Below are positions 28,316 through 38,662 of a stretch of DNA of 64,000 bases, in pieces. How positions within the stretch are numbered: position 1 is the stretch's first letter; each line of letters begins with the position of its first letter. The notes below the pieces were generated by a model, which saw only the letters and a list, made by a program, of their open reading frames with translations, had not been told where the DNA came from and searched no databases. The stretch is from positions 744,001 through 808,000 of the forward strand of contig WTXA01000002.1 in the NCBI GenBank assembly GCA_009773805.1, read 5' to 3'. This DNA comes from Fusobacteriota bacterium. Lineage in GTDB: Bacteria; Bacillota; TC1. The position numbers and the translations under genes were made by a program.

Positions 28316-28339
28316 TAAATTAAGGGGGTTATAGTAAAT

Positions 28340-29269
28340 ATGGGTGATAAAAATAATCCTAATAATATTCAAAAATCAAATAATCCAAAAGTTAGCATTA
28401 TAGTTGCTACATATAGAAGAGATAGGGAATTAGAGAGAGCTTTAATTTCACTTAGTGACCAAACTTATGATAATTTAGAGATTATTGTTGTTGATGATAA
28501 TGCAGATAAAATCTGGAATAAGAAGGTTGAAGAGATTATTTCGAATTCTAGAGCTTTTTATAGAATTGATGTTATTTATTTAAAAAATATGATAAATCAA
28601 GGTTCTGCTGAAACTAGAAATGTGGGTATAAGGGCAGCATCAGGAGATTATATTACTTTTCTTGATGATGATGATTTATATTTGCCTAATAAGGTTAAAA
28701 TTCAAGTTGAACATATGATTGAAAATAGTGCAGATTATTCTTTGTCTGATCTATGCTTGTATATTGGGAATGATATATTGATAGAAAAACGTGTTAGGAA
28801 CTATATTAAAGATTATTCTGTTGATAGTTTGCTAAAATATCATCTTGTGCATCATATGACTGGCACTGATGTTATGATGTTTAGGAAAAGCTATTTGTTT
28901 GCTATTGGGTTGTTTCCTGCTATTAATGTTGGTGATGAGTTTTATCTTATGCATAAAGCTATTGAGGGAATGGGTAAATTTTGTTATTTACCTAGTTGTG
29001 ATGTGAAGGCTTATGTTCATGTTGATATTGGTGGCTTATCTAGTGGTGATGGTAAGATCAAAGGTGAAAATGATCTTTTCGTATATAAGAAGAGATATTT
29101 TAATAGATTGAGTAAGAAAGAAAAAAGATATATTAGAATGAGGCATTTTGCTGTTATAGCTTATGCGGAATTAAGAAGGAAAAATTATATATTATTCACT
29201 AATAAATGTATGAAATCTTTTATTGTATCACCAATAGATTTCATAAAATTAATTTTGCAACGAAAATAG
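28340..29269 (+). CDS. family 2 glycosyltransferase
   Basis: 309 residues. SIIVATYRRDRELERALISL, VVDDNAD, NQGSAETRNVGIRAASGDYITFLDDDDLYL are the GT-A nucleotide-binding and DxD motifs of GT2 enzymes. No membrane helix. It adds a sugar to the lipid-linked repeat unit at the cytoplasmic face. It is the first intact gene of block A after the scar. Confidence 0.9.
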   Translation: MGDKNNPNNIQKSNNPKVSIIVATYRRDRELERALISLSDQTYDNLEIIVVDDNADKIWNKKVEEIISNSRAFYRIDVIYLKNMINQGSAETRNVGIRAASGDYITFLDDDDLYLPNKVKIQVEHMIENSADYSLSDLCLYIGNDILIEKRVRNYIKDYSVDSLLKYHLVHHMTGTDVMMFRKSYLFAIGLFPAINVGDEFYLMHKAIEGMGKFCYLPSCDVKAYVHVDIGGLSSGDGKIKGENDLFVYKKRYFNRLSKKEKRYIRMRHFAVIAYAELRRKNYILFTNKCMKSFIVSPIDFIKLILQRK

Positions 29270-29289
29270 AAAAAGGCTTTGGGGGCAAC

Positions 29290-30480
29290 ATGAGAAAAAA
29301 AGTTCTAATTACTACTGTATATAAAGGTTATAATTATGGAACTAGTTTGCAAGCATATGCTAGCAAAATCTATATATCAAATCTAGGTTACGACCCTGAA
29401 ATTATTGGTTATAAAGATGGCATTTCTAAAGGAAGAGACATAAGAATTAAAAAGCTTATAGTTTTATTTTTACGAACTTTTTGGAGACCCAAATTATTTT
29501 TTAAAACATTTTCAACTTATAAAGATAGTTTTAAAAATGTTGGCAGTGCAGAGTCTAAAAAGGCTTTTTTAAATTTTCAAGAATTTAAATTGCAGATAAA
29601 GAAATTTTCTTGGAATGGGCTGAAGAAGTATTCGAGTAGTGATAATATATTAGCTTGTCTTTGTGGAAGTGATCAGATTTGGAATGCAACAAGCATTTAT
29701 GTAGATCCAATCTATTATTTGAGATATGCTCCCCAAAAAAAGAGAGTTGCTTTTGCACCTAGTTTTGGGAAAAATGAAATACCATTTTACAATAGAAAAA
29801 TTATTAAAAAGTATATTTCTGGTTTTGGTTATTTATCTATTAGGGAAAAACAAGGTGCGGATATTATAAAGGAACTAACAGGTAAAAAAGTACCTGTTTT
29901 AATTTATCCAACATTATTGTTGGATAAAGAAACTTGGTTAGAGACAATTGGTGGCTTAAATAGAATTTATAATGAACCATATATTCTTTTGTATTTTCTT
30001 GATAAGCCAAGTCTGGTTGCTTTAGAATTTATTGATAAATTATTAGAAATTAATAAATGCAAGGTTATTTCTATTCCAATGGTGTATGATGAATTTTCTA
30101 ATTTAATTAATTGTGTTAGTTTTCATGCAGGTCCTTTAGAGTTTATTGATTTGATAGCAAATGCAACTTTTGTTTGTACTGATTCATTTCATGGTACAGC
30201 ATTTTCTGTAAATTTAAATAAACCATTTGTTGCTTTTAAGAGAAATTATTGGTTTGCAACTGATCAGTCTTCTAGGATTGTTTCGTTATTAGAAAAACTT
30301 AATCTAGCAGATAGATTTATCAGTGATAAGGATTATGGAAATCATGTAAGTTTGGAAAATGAAATTTCTTTTGAGAATTCTAATGAAATATTGGAATGTC
30401 TGAGAAGTAAGTCTAAAGAATATTTGCTAAATGCTTTTTCGGATATAGAAAATAAAGATGGAGATTATAATGAAGAATAG
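29290..30480 (+). CDS. polysaccharide pyruvyl transferase family protein
   Basis: 396 residues from ATG 29290, after GGGGG; the longer reading from 29206 overlaps the previous gene by 64 bp. KVLITTVYKGYNYGTSLQAYA at the N-terminus, CGSDQIWNA in the middle and VCTDSFHGTAFSV near the C-terminus are typical of the family that puts a pyruvate ketal from PEP on sugars. It overlaps the next gene by 11 bp, and that pairing is common in polysaccharide loci. Confidence 0.88.
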   Translation: MRKKVLITTVYKGYNYGTSLQAYASKIYISNLGYDPEIIGYKDGISKGRDIRIKKLIVLFLRTFWRPKLFFKTFSTYKDSFKNVGSAESKKAFLNFQEFKLQIKKFSWNGLKKYSSSDNILACLCGSDQIWNATSIYVDPIYYLRYAPQKKRVAFAPSFGKNEIPFYNRKIIKKYISGFGYLSIREKQGADIIKELTGKKVPVLIYPTLLLDKETWLETIGGLNRIYNEPYILLYFLDKPSLVALEFIDKLLEINKCKVISIPMVYDEFSNLINCVSFHAGPLEFIDLIANATFVCTDSFHGTAFSVNLNKPFVAFKRNYWFATDQSSRIVSLLEKLNLADRFISDKDYGNHVSLENEISFENSNEILECLRSKSKEYLLNAFSDIENKDGDYNEE

Positions 30481-31681
30481 TGTTTTGGAAGACAAATCAA
30501 ATATTTATTCATGTACTGGATGTGGTGTTTGTAGAGTTGCTTGTCCTCATAGTTCAATAACTATTGAGCTATCAGTTGATGGTTTTTATGAACCAGTTAT
30601 TGATGAAAATACTTGTACTGATTGTGGTTTGTGTAAAAGAAGTTGTTATATGTTTGATCAAAACATTTTAAAGATTATAGAAGAAGATTGTTTGGTATAT
30701 AGTGCTGCAAATAAGGATGCTGGGGTATTGAAATCTTCAACTTCTGGTGGTGTTTCTTCAGAATTAATGAAGGAATGTCTTAATCAAGGATTTAAGGTCT
30801 TGGGTGTAGCCTATGATTATAATGAAGATATTGCTGTTACTAAAATTGTTTCTATTAAAGAAGAAATCGAACAATTTAAAGGTTCTAAATATTTCCAAAG
30901 TTTTACAAGTGATGCTTTTGCAGAGGCTTTGGAAGATAAAAGTGGGCAAAAATATGCAGTGTTTGGAACTCCTTGTCAAATATATGGAGTTTCTAAATAT
31001 GCAGAATTTATTAAGCATCGTGAGAGGTTTTTGTTGATTGATATATTTTGTCATGGTTGTCCTAGTATGAATTTATGGAAAAAGTATCTAAAATATAGTG
31101 AAAATAAATTTGGCGTTAGCAATTTTACTAAAGTTGAGTTTAGAAGCAAAGCGTATGGTTGGCATGAATTTAGCACAACATTCTATAAAGATGATAGACA
31201 ATATAAAAGCTCGAAGTTTAGCGATCCTTTTTATAGTATATTTTTTGATAAAAATGCACTAAATGAAGCGTGTTATAATTGTAAGGTGAGAAGTACTTTA
31301 GCTTATACTGATATAAGGCTTGGTGATTTTTGGGGTTATCAGTATGATAATGATATAAGTGGTGTTTCTGCTGTTATGGTATCTACGGATAGGGGTAAGA
31401 GTTTATTTGAAAGCGTAAGTGATAGATTTAGAATAGTGGAACATAATTTTCTTGAAACTATTTATGCACAATCATATGGTAAGAATCATGATCTGAATGA
31501 GCCTGTGAGAAGTAAAACTTTAAAACTTTTATCGTCTAGTCAATCTTTAGAAGAAATTATAAGAGCTTATAAAAAGTCTTATTCATTAAATAAAAAGATA
31601 GAGATTAAGATAAAGAATATAATTAAATTATTGCCACAGAAATTGTATTTAAGAATAAAAAAACTTTCTCATAAAATATAA
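30470..31681 (+). CDS. 4Fe-4S / F420 hydrogenase-dehydrogenase beta subunit-like (FrhB) protein
   Basis: 403 residues from ATG 30470 (GGAG seven bases upstream). Two ferredoxin motifs, CTGCGVCRVACP (about residues 15-26) and CTDCGLCKRSC (about 48-58), precede an FrhB fold: TSGGVSSELMKECL, FGTPCQIYG and CHGCPSMNLWKKYL, with LAYTDIRLGDFWG near the end. Family members in polysaccharide clusters are thought to act as reductases or partners of pyruvyl transferases. No F420 genes are seen, so a flavin is more likely the cofactor. Confidence 0.85.
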   Translation: MKNSVLEDKSNIYSCTGCGVCRVACPHSSITIELSVDGFYEPVIDENTCTDCGLCKRSCYMFDQNILKIIEEDCLVYSAANKDAGVLKSSTSGGVSSELMKECLNQGFKVLGVAYDYNEDIAVTKIVSIKEEIEQFKGSKYFQSFTSDAFAEALEDKSGQKYAVFGTPCQIYGVSKYAEFIKHRERFLLIDIFCHGCPSMNLWKKYLKYSENKFGVSNFTKVEFRSKAYGWHEFSTTFYKDDRQYKSSKFSDPFYSIFFDKNALNEACYNCKVRSTLAYTDIRLGDFWGYQYDNDISGVSAVMVSTDRGKSLFESVSDRFRIVEHNFLETIYAQSYGKNHDLNEPVRSKTLKLLSSSQSLEEIIRAYKKSYSLNKKIEIKIKNIIKLLPQKLYLRIKKLSHKI

Positions 31682-31697
31682 GTTAAAGGAATTAATT

Positions 31698-32480
31698 ATG
31701 GAAATTGAAGTATTAGTTGCTACTATGAATCAAAAAAATTTATCTAAATATTATGAAATGAATTTGAGTACAAATACTGTATTCGCTAATCAGGATGATA
31801 GATTTGAATACGTTGAAGAGAGCATACTAGGTAAAAAGGTAAGGATGATTACGACTGCAGACCGTGGTGTTGGGAAAAATAGGAATAATGCAATTATGCA
31901 AGCCAATAGTGAAATTTGTTTATTTTCTGATGATGATGTTAAATATGTGAATGATTACGATAATCTAATTATAAATGCTTTTAAAAATAACCCTGAGGCT
32001 GACATTATACTATTTAACGTACCAAGTACCAATATAGACCGCCCAACCACTTTAATAAAAAAAAGTAAAAGAATTAGATGGTACAATTCTTTAAGATATG
32101 GTGCTGTTAATATTGCGATTAGAACTGCCAGTTTAAAGAGGGCAAATGTAATGTTTTCTTTATTATTTGGTGGTGGTGCAATGTATGGAGCGGGTGAGGA
32201 TAGCATTTTTATCATTGAGTGCTTGAAAAAAAAATTAAAAGTTTATACAAATCAGGAAATTATTGGTTACGTATCTCAAGATACTTCATCATGGTTTGAA
32301 GGTTATAATATTAAATATTTTCACGATAAAGGAGCTTGGATTGCTAACGCATTCCCGAAAATGAAATATATATTCGCTATCTATTATTCATTGAAAGATA
32401 AAGAGTTAGTTGAGATGTCTCCGAAAAAAATATATAAAATTATAGTTTCTGGAATTAAAGACTTTAGTGAAAGGTTTTAA
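31698..32480 (+). CDS. GT2-like glycosyltransferase
   Basis: 260 residues. EVLVATMNQKNLSKYY starts the fold, GVGKNRNNAIMQANSEICLFSDDDVKY gives the donor site and DDD motif, and GAGEDSIFIIECL is the acceptor-side ED motif. It is a divergent GT-A enzyme of the capsule pathway. The next gene follows at once. Confidence 0.8.
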   Translation: MEIEVLVATMNQKNLSKYYEMNLSTNTVFANQDDRFEYVEESILGKKVRMITTADRGVGKNRNNAIMQANSEICLFSDDDVKYVNDYDNLIINAFKNNPEADIILFNVPSTNIDRPTTLIKKSKRIRWYNSLRYGAVNIAIRTASLKRANVMFSLLFGGGAMYGAGEDSIFIIECLKKKLKVYTNQEIIGYVSQDTSSWFEGYNIKYFHDKGAWIANAFPKMKYIFAIYYSLKDKELVEMSPKKIYKIIVSGIKDFSERF

Positions 32481-32484
32481 TAAT

Positions 32485-33771
32485 ATGAAAATATACCCGA
32501 AAATATTAGTGGTTAGTCATAATTGTTTTTCAAAACATGGCTCAAATGGAAGAACATTAGGTAATTTATTTATTAATTGGCCTAAAGAATCACTTGCACA
32601 GTTTTATATCAATAATGAACTTCCCAATTCAGAAGTTTGTAATAACTATTTTAGAATTACTGATATAGAGGTCTTAAATTCTTATTACAAAAGAAAGAAT
32701 ATTGGAACACATATTACAGACCTTATTAAAGAAACAGATAATGAAGATAGTGTGAATAATAGTAAGAAATTTAATGAGTTATATAGAAAATCAAGAAAAA
32801 AAACTAATTTCAAATATATAGTTAGAAATTTACTATGGAATATGAATAAATGGAGAAAAAAGGAATTTCAAATCTGGGTTGAAAAGTTTAATCCTGATTT
32901 GATTTTGTTGCAAATTGGAGATTATTCTTTTATGCACAGAATTGCATTGGATCTTTCTAAATTGAGAGGTATTCCGATAATATTGTATAATAGTGAAGAT
33001 TATTACTTTAAGGATAAAAAGTCATTATCTCCTCTTTATCATTTATTTAGATTTGGTTATAAAAGACAGTTTGAAAATGTGATTAATTATTCAAGTCATA
33101 GTATATATAATTCTAAAATGTTACAAGATACTTATTTGAAGAAATTTGATCATGAGAGTTCTGTTATAATGACTTCAACAGAAATTGAGCCTTCACCTGA
33201 TAAAAAGAAAAATGAAAGTATCACTTTTAGTTATTTAGGAAATCTCGGGGTTGGTAGACATGAGCCTTTAATTGAAATTGCTAATACTCTTCATGAAATT
33301 GATTCTAATTTATTTTTAGATTTATATGGAAGTGTTCCGGATGGTATTATTGGGAAATTATTGAGTGAGTGTGATAGTATAAGGCTTAAAGGTTTTGTAT
33401 CTTATGAACAAGTTAAAAAGGTTTTGATGGAAAGTGATGTTTTAGTACATGCTGAGAATTTTTCTGAATATTACCAATGGGATTTGAAGCATGCTTTTTC
33501 TACAAAAATAGCAGACTATTTAGCTAGTGGCACATGTTTTTTGTGTTATGCACCTTCTAACTTTGCTTCAACAAAATATCTTTTAGATAATAAAGTTGCA
33601 TTTGTAGTAACAGAGAAGAAACATCTAAAAAAAATATTGCAGGAATTATTAGAATGTGAAAATAACCGCCAAATTTTCTCTGGGGCAGCTTTAGAAATTT
33701 CAAAATTTAATCATAATATTATAAAAAACTCATGGAAATTTGAAAAAATTATATTACAGAGTATTAATTAA
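32485..33771 (+). CDS. GT-B glycosyltransferase (family 4-like)
   Basis: 428 residues from ATG 32485, ten bases after GAAAGG; a GTG at 32467 overlaps the previous gene and is less likely. ILVVSHNCFSKHGSNGRTLGNL is the N-terminal GT-B start, SYLGNLGVGRHEPLIEIAN opens the second Rossmann half, and KHAFSTKIADYLASGTCFL is the donor-binding helix. No membrane segment. Confidence 0.82.
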   Translation: MKIYPKILVVSHNCFSKHGSNGRTLGNLFINWPKESLAQFYINNELPNSEVCNNYFRITDIEVLNSYYKRKNIGTHITDLIKETDNEDSVNNSKKFNELYRKSRKKTNFKYIVRNLLWNMNKWRKKEFQIWVEKFNPDLILLQIGDYSFMHRIALDLSKLRGIPIILYNSEDYYFKDKKSLSPLYHLFRFGYKRQFENVINYSSHSIYNSKMLQDTYLKKFDHESSVIMTSTEIEPSPDKKKNESITFSYLGNLGVGRHEPLIEIANTLHEIDSNLFLDLYGSVPDGIIGKLLSECDSIRLKGFVSYEQVKKVLMESDVLVHAENFSEYYQWDLKHAFSTKIADYLASGTCFLCYAPSNFASTKYLLDNKVAFVVTEKKHLKKILQELLECENNRQIFSGAALEISKFNHNIIKNSWKFEKIILQSIN

Positions 33772-33782
33772 TAGGGAGATAG

Positions 33783-34988
33783 ATGAAAGTTTTACAAGTA
33801 AATGTAGTTTACCAAAAAGGAAGTACTGGGAAAATAATGTTTGATATTCATCAAGAGCTTTTAAAAGAAGGTCTTGATTCTGTTGTTTGCTATGGAAGAG
33901 GAAAAGTTATTAATGAACAGTATGTTTATAAGACATCAACTGAGGTTTTAGCAAAATTCAATGCTTTGAGAGCACGGATTACTGGGTTGCAATATAATGG
34001 ATCATTTTTGGCAACCAATAAATTAATTAGTATTATTAATCATGAAACCCCTGATGTTATTCATCTGCATTGCTTAAATGGATATTTTGTTAATATTTAT
34101 CGATTAATCGATTATCTGAAGCAAAATAATATTAAAACTATTCTTACTCTTCATGCTGAATTTATGTACACTGGTAGTTGTGGACATGCACTTGATTGCA
34201 TTAGATGGAAGAATATTAAGGGATGTAATAACTGTCCAATTGTTAGAGATGCAACTAAATCCTTCTTCTTTGATAGAACGCAAACTGCTTGGGAGCTTAT
34301 GAGAAAATCATTTGAGGATTTTGACAATCTTACAATAGTATCTGTTTCACCTTGGTTGATGAAACGAGCAATGGATTCAACTATACTTTCTGGCAAAAAG
34401 CATATAACAGTACTTAATGGTATTGACACTTCAAAGGTTTTTAAACCATGTGATTTTAGTCAGTTAAAAGAAAAGCATAAACTTAATGATGAAAAAATTC
34501 TTCTTCATGTAACCGCTAATTTTAAAAGTGAAATAAAGGGCGGCAAATATATACAAGAATTGGCTAAAAGATTGATTAATGAAAATATCAAAATTATTGT
34601 TATTGGTAATGAACATAATATGGATTTACCTTCAAATGTAATTGATGTTGGTAGAGTGTATGACCAAAAGGTGCTGGCTGCCTATTATTCTTTGGCAGAT
34701 TTGACTATTCTAACAAGTAAAAGAGAGACTTTTTCAATGATTTGTGCAGAATCTTTATCTTGTGGTACTCCTGTTGTTGGTTTTAAAGCTGGTGCACCAG
34801 AAGAAATCTCTATATCAGATTTTAGTGAATTTGTTGAATATGGTGACATGGAGCAATTAGAAAGAAGTATTAATGTTTGGTTAAATAGAAAGACTGAATC
34901 AAATAAAATAATTTCTGAGATTGCATCAGAAAAATATTCTAAAGAAAATATGGCTATTGATTATATTAATTTATATAAAGCTCTATAA
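33783..34988 (+). CDS. family 4 glycosyltransferase
   Basis: 401 residues. KVLQVNVVYQKGSTGKIMFDIH, then HAEFMYTGSCGHALDC and a CxxC-rich insert (CIRW..CNNCP), as in WcaC-like GT4 enzymes. The donor site is CAESLSCGTPVVGFKAGAPEE with the EX7E-like motif. It acts at the cytoplasmic face on lipid-linked oligosaccharide. Confidence 0.88.
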   Translation: MKVLQVNVVYQKGSTGKIMFDIHQELLKEGLDSVVCYGRGKVINEQYVYKTSTEVLAKFNALRARITGLQYNGSFLATNKLISIINHETPDVIHLHCLNGYFVNIYRLIDYLKQNNIKTILTLHAEFMYTGSCGHALDCIRWKNIKGCNNCPIVRDATKSFFFDRTQTAWELMRKSFEDFDNLTIVSVSPWLMKRAMDSTILSGKKHITVLNGIDTSKVFKPCDFSQLKEKHKLNDEKILLHVTANFKSEIKGGKYIQELAKRLINENIKIIVIGNEHNMDLPSNVIDVGRVYDQKVLAAYYSLADLTILTSKRETFSMICAESLSCGTPVVGFKAGAPEEISISDFSEFVEYGDMEQLERSINVWLNRKTESNKIISEIASEKYSKENMAIDYINLYKAL

Positions 34989-35022
34989 TTAAATAGTAAA
35001 AATACAATGTTTGGAGTAAAAT

Positions 35023-36069
35023 ATGACGATTTATTATATATTATTATTACTTGTAGGGTTAATCTCAATATTTACATTTGGGATAAAAGATAAAAACAAA
35101 CGTAATTTGAATATTTTAGTAATTATTAGTTTTGCCATAATTATTTTACAAGGCCTTCGTAAATCAAGTGTAGGAGTAGATTTATTCGGGTATTTAAAAG
35201 CATTAGAGGTGGCTAAATTCTTAGATTTCGTACCTAGTGTAAAACTTTTGAACTATGAAGTAGGATACTTATTTTATTCGCAATTTTTTGCCAAGCTTAA
35301 TGTTCCAGATCAATTTTACATATTTATTGTAGCCGTAACAATTATTATGCCGATTACTTATATTTGGATTAAAAACACTAAGATGCCAGGATTAAGTGTT
35401 TTTATTTATTTAACTTTAGGATTTTTTACATTTACATTTTCTGGTTTAAGGCAATCTATTGCATTAGCTATAACATTTTTTAGCTTTAAGTATATACAAG
35501 AAAAGAAATTTGTAAAATTTTTATTATTAGTTTTATTGGCAATGTCTTTTCATACTTCGGCTATAGTTTTTATAATGGCTTATCCTTTGTATCATTTTAA
35601 ATTAAACCTATATCATTTTCTTTTTATAATACCTAGCCTAATAATTGTGTTTATATTAAAATCACAAATATTTGTCATTATATACAAAATATATAGAGGA
35701 TATAAGGGGGAGATAGAAGTTACAAATGCTTATACAATGTTAATTGTAATGATATTCGTGCTTATATTAGCTTATATTTTTGCAAACAAAGAAAAAACAA
35801 ATATAAATCTTAATGCCTATAGAAACTATATGCTTATTGCAATAATTTTTCAGATTTTTGCAAGTCAGTCCAATATGATAATGCGAGCAGGATATTATTA
35901 TTTCATTTTTATCACATTATTGCTACCAGAAGTTATACAAAGCCAACGTGATATAAAAATTAGAATTTTTTCCACTATTGTTGTAATTGCCTCATTGGTT
36001 ATTTTTTTTCAAGTGCAGACTGGTAGTGGATATTTAAATGTTAGTCCATATTATTTTTTTTGGGAGTGA
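35023..36069 (+). CDS. EpsG-family polysaccharide polymerase (Wzy-like)
   Basis: 348 residues, about ten hydrophobic helices. The segment FTFSGLRQSIALAITFFSFKYI followed by FVKFLLLVLLAMSFHTSAIVF (Arg-Gln then Ser-Phe-His-x-Ser) is the EpsG hallmark. It would polymerise the repeat units of block A outside the membrane. A second polymerase of a different type sits at 49929. Confidence 0.85.
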   Translation: MTIYYILLLLVGLISIFTFGIKDKNKRNLNILVIISFAIIILQGLRKSSVGVDLFGYLKALEVAKFLDFVPSVKLLNYEVGYLFYSQFFAKLNVPDQFYIFIVAVTIIMPITYIWIKNTKMPGLSVFIYLTLGFFTFTFSGLRQSIALAITFFSFKYIQEKKFVKFLLLVLLAMSFHTSAIVFIMAYPLYHFKLNLYHFLFIIPSLIIVFILKSQIFVIIYKIYRGYKGEIEVTNAYTMLIVMIFVLILAYIFANKEKTNINLNAYRNYMLIAIIFQIFASQSNMIMRAGYYYFIFITLLLPEVIQSQRDIKIRIFSTIVVIASLVIFFQVQTGSGYLNVSPYYFFWE

Positions 36070-36075
36070 GTTTTG

Positions 36076-37221
36076 ATGGATAATGAAATAAAGTATATCG
36101 GTTTCTATGATGTAGATGAATATATTCATCAAAATCGCAACACATTTTTAGCTGCAACTAATAAAATGAACTATATAGCTTTAGCTTTGGTAAAATCAGG
36201 TTATAAGGTAGATATAATATCACCATCATGGTCTGGTAATAAAAAAGGCTTTTATGAAGGTAGAAAAGAATTTATTGCCCAAAGTATAAGACTAATAGTT
36301 GGATCAACTTTTGGCGCACAAAATCGTATATTACGTTATTTTAGGATTTTTTGGTCTTGGTTATTTTTATTTATGTTTATATGTTTTAATACGAAAAAGG
36401 ATGAAAAAGTACTAGTTTATCATTCTATTATGTTAATGAAGCCTATTATGCTTGCTCAAAAATTCAAAAAATTCAAAATTATTTTAGAAGTTGAGGAAAT
36501 ATATCAGGATGTTGCTAAATTTATAGAGAAAACAAATAAAGATGAATTAAAATTTATCGAAAGTGCTAATAGATATATATTTCCTACAGAATTACTCAAT
36601 CAAAAATTAAACACAACAAACAAACCTTATACAATAATAACAGGAACATACCAAGTAGAAGATGACAGAAAAGATAAATACAATGATCACAATATCCATA
36701 TAATATATGCTGGAACATTTGATCCACGAAAAGGAGGAGCCTTAGCAGCAGCAGCAGCAGCAGAATACCTATCAGAAAATTACCATCTACACATCATAGG
36801 ATTTGGCTCGCAAGTTGACAAAAAAAATCTATTATTGAAGATAGAAGAAATATCAAAAAAAACAAAAGCAACAGTAACCTATGATGGGCTATTAAGTGGA
36901 GAAGAATACATCAGATTCATACAAAAATGCCAAATTGGACTAAGTACACAATCACCAGAAGCAGCCTACAATGAAACATCATTTCCATCAAAAATATTAT
37001 CATACATGGCCAATGGACTACGAGTGGTATCAATACGCATAAAAGCAATAGAAACATCTGAAATTGGAAATTCTGTATACTATTATGAAGAACCAAAACC
37101 AGAAGAAATTGCAAAAGCCATTATGGCGATCGATTTAAAAGAACCATATGATAGCAGAGAACTAATTAGAAAACTCGATAAGAAATTTAGAGAAAAAATA
37201 AAGGAACTATTGGAAAACTAA
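36076..37221 (+). CDS. GT-B glycosyltransferase
   Basis: 381 residues from ATG 36076 (GGGAGTGAG upstream; TTG 36073 also in frame). YIGFYDVDEYIHQNRN and NKMNYIALALVKSGYKVDIISPSW form the first half; HIIYAGTFDPRKGGALAAAAAAEYL and SFPSKILSYMANGLRVVSI the second, donor-binding half. The DNA style changes sharply near 36590: the first half is AT-rich with T-ending codons, the second half is A+C-rich on the coding strand. A GCAGCAGCAGCAGCA run (36747-36761 region) encodes the alanines. Confidence 0.82.
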   Translation: MDNEIKYIGFYDVDEYIHQNRNTFLAATNKMNYIALALVKSGYKVDIISPSWSGNKKGFYEGRKEFIAQSIRLIVGSTFGAQNRILRYFRIFWSWLFLFMFICFNTKKDEKVLVYHSIMLMKPIMLAQKFKKFKIILEVEEIYQDVAKFIEKTNKDELKFIESANRYIFPTELLNQKLNTTNKPYTIITGTYQVEDDRKDKYNDHNIHIIYAGTFDPRKGGALAAAAAAEYLSENYHLHIIGFGSQVDKKNLLLKIEEISKKTKATVTYDGLLSGEEYIRFIQKCQIGLSTQSPEAAYNETSFPSKILSYMANGLRVVSIRIKAIETSEIGNSVYYYEEPKPEEIAKAIMAIDLKEPYDSRELIRKLDKKFREKIKELLEN

Positions 37222-38580
37222 ATGACAAAACTAATAAACAAACTAAAAAACAGAATCAACAACCTAAACGAAAGCAATAAGAATATCCTATACAATACTA
37301 TTGGTGCGTTCACAATAAGAGGAGCGGCCCTATTTGTATCACTATATACAATGCCAGCCTACTTGAGATACTTTGATGACCAACTAGTATTAGGACTATG
37401 GTTTACTATGGTATCAGTTTTATCCTGGATACTTACCTTTGACCTAGGTATAGGTAATGGCCTAAGAAATCATTTAGTAACAACCTTAGTTAACAAAGAC
37501 AACATAGGAACAAAAAAATATATATCCTCAGCATATGTTGTAGTTGGAAGCATAGTATCAATAGTACTAATACTTTCTACCATATTCTTTAGATTCATAG
37601 ATTGGAACACTTTTTTTAATATATCAAAACAGATAGTTACCAAAGAAACCCTTAGCTTAACTGTATTCATAGTATTCACAGGAATAATGCTACAGTTTGC
37701 TACAAAGTTAATTACATCAATCCTCTATGCAATGCAAAGGTCGGCGCTAAACAATCTATTAAGCCTGCTAAGCAGTATAATAATATTGGTATATGTTTCC
37801 TTAGCAAAATCATCGAATATTTCAATCAATCTAATTTCATTAGCCTTAGTTAACGTACTAGCTGTAAACATACCATATATTATTGCTACTATACTAGTAT
37901 TTACTAAGAAACTAAAAGGATGCAAACCTGAACTAAAATTCTTCGATAAAAAATATGCGAAAAACGTACTCAAACTAGGCGGCATGTTTTTTATAGTTCA
38001 AATCACGTATATGATAATAACTGCAACAAATGAATTCTTAATAACCTGGCTAGCAAGCCCAGATAAGGTGGTTGAATATCAAATATATAACAAACTATTT
38101 CTACTAATTGGAACTATATTTACACTAGCACTAACGCCTATATGGTCAGCTGTAACAAAGGCTGTTTCAGAGGAAAACTTCACATGGATTAAAAAACTAT
38201 ATAGATCAATGATAATGTTGACTTTAGTTGCTGTAGTCTGTGAATTTGCCATGATACTTTTTTTGCAAGTTGTAATGAATTTCTGGTTAGGAGAAAATGC
38301 TATCCAAGTAAATTATGTATATGCTATAATATTTGCAATATCAGGTAGTATATTTATTTGGAATGCGGTAATTTCCAGTATGGTAAATGGTTTTGGTAAA
38401 TTAAAAGTACAAAGCATACTTTTCACCTTTGGGGCTATAATTAACATACCTCTTGCATGGTTCCTAGTTGGTATTTTTGAATCTTGGATAGGTGTCATAG
38501 TGGCGAATATATTAGCAATGAGTTTATATTGCATCATACAACCTATTATGATAAATAAATATTTAAAAGATAAAGGATAA
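37222..38580 (+). CDS. polysaccharide flippase (Wzx/oligosaccharide flippase family)
   Basis: 452 residues with about twelve to fourteen hydrophobic segments. It starts directly after the upstream stop (TAAATG). GAFTIRGAALFVSLYTMPAYL at the N-terminus, FDLGIGNGLRNHLV and LGGMFFIVQITYMIITATNEFLI match MATE/MVF-type flippases that move lipid-linked repeat units across the membrane. This is the only complete flippase in the window, so both capsule blocks may depend on it. It ends in a terminator. Confidence 0.88.
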   Translation: MTKLINKLKNRINNLNESNKNILYNTIGAFTIRGAALFVSLYTMPAYLRYFDDQLVLGLWFTMVSVLSWILTFDLGIGNGLRNHLVTTLVNKDNIGTKKYISSAYVVVGSIVSIVLILSTIFFRFIDWNTFFNISKQIVTKETLSLTVFIVFTGIMLQFATKLITSILYAMQRSALNNLLSLLSSIIILVYVSLAKSSNISINLISLALVNVLAVNIPYIIATILVFTKKLKGCKPELKFFDKKYAKNVLKLGGMFFIVQITYMIITATNEFLITWLASPDKVVEYQIYNKLFLLIGTIFTLALTPIWSAVTKAVSEENFTWIKKLYRSMIMLTLVAVVCEFAMILFLQVVMNFWLGENAIQVNYVYAIIFAISGSIFIWNAVISSMVNGFGKLKVQSILFTFGAIINIPLAWFLVGIFESWIGVIVANILAMSLYCIIQPIMINKYLKDKG

Positions 38581-38604
38581 AACGACTATTAACAATAGTC
38601 GTTT
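38578..38604 (+). terminator. intrinsic terminator inside the capsule region
   Basis: AACGACTATT (38581-38590), AAC, AATAGTCGTT and TT. Perfect 10-bp stem right after the flippase stop. It divides block A into two transcription units. Confidence 0.75.
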
Positions 38605-38662
38605 TCCATATATTATAGATTTGTTTACTCCAAGCAAATATGGTAAAATTATTGTTAGATAT

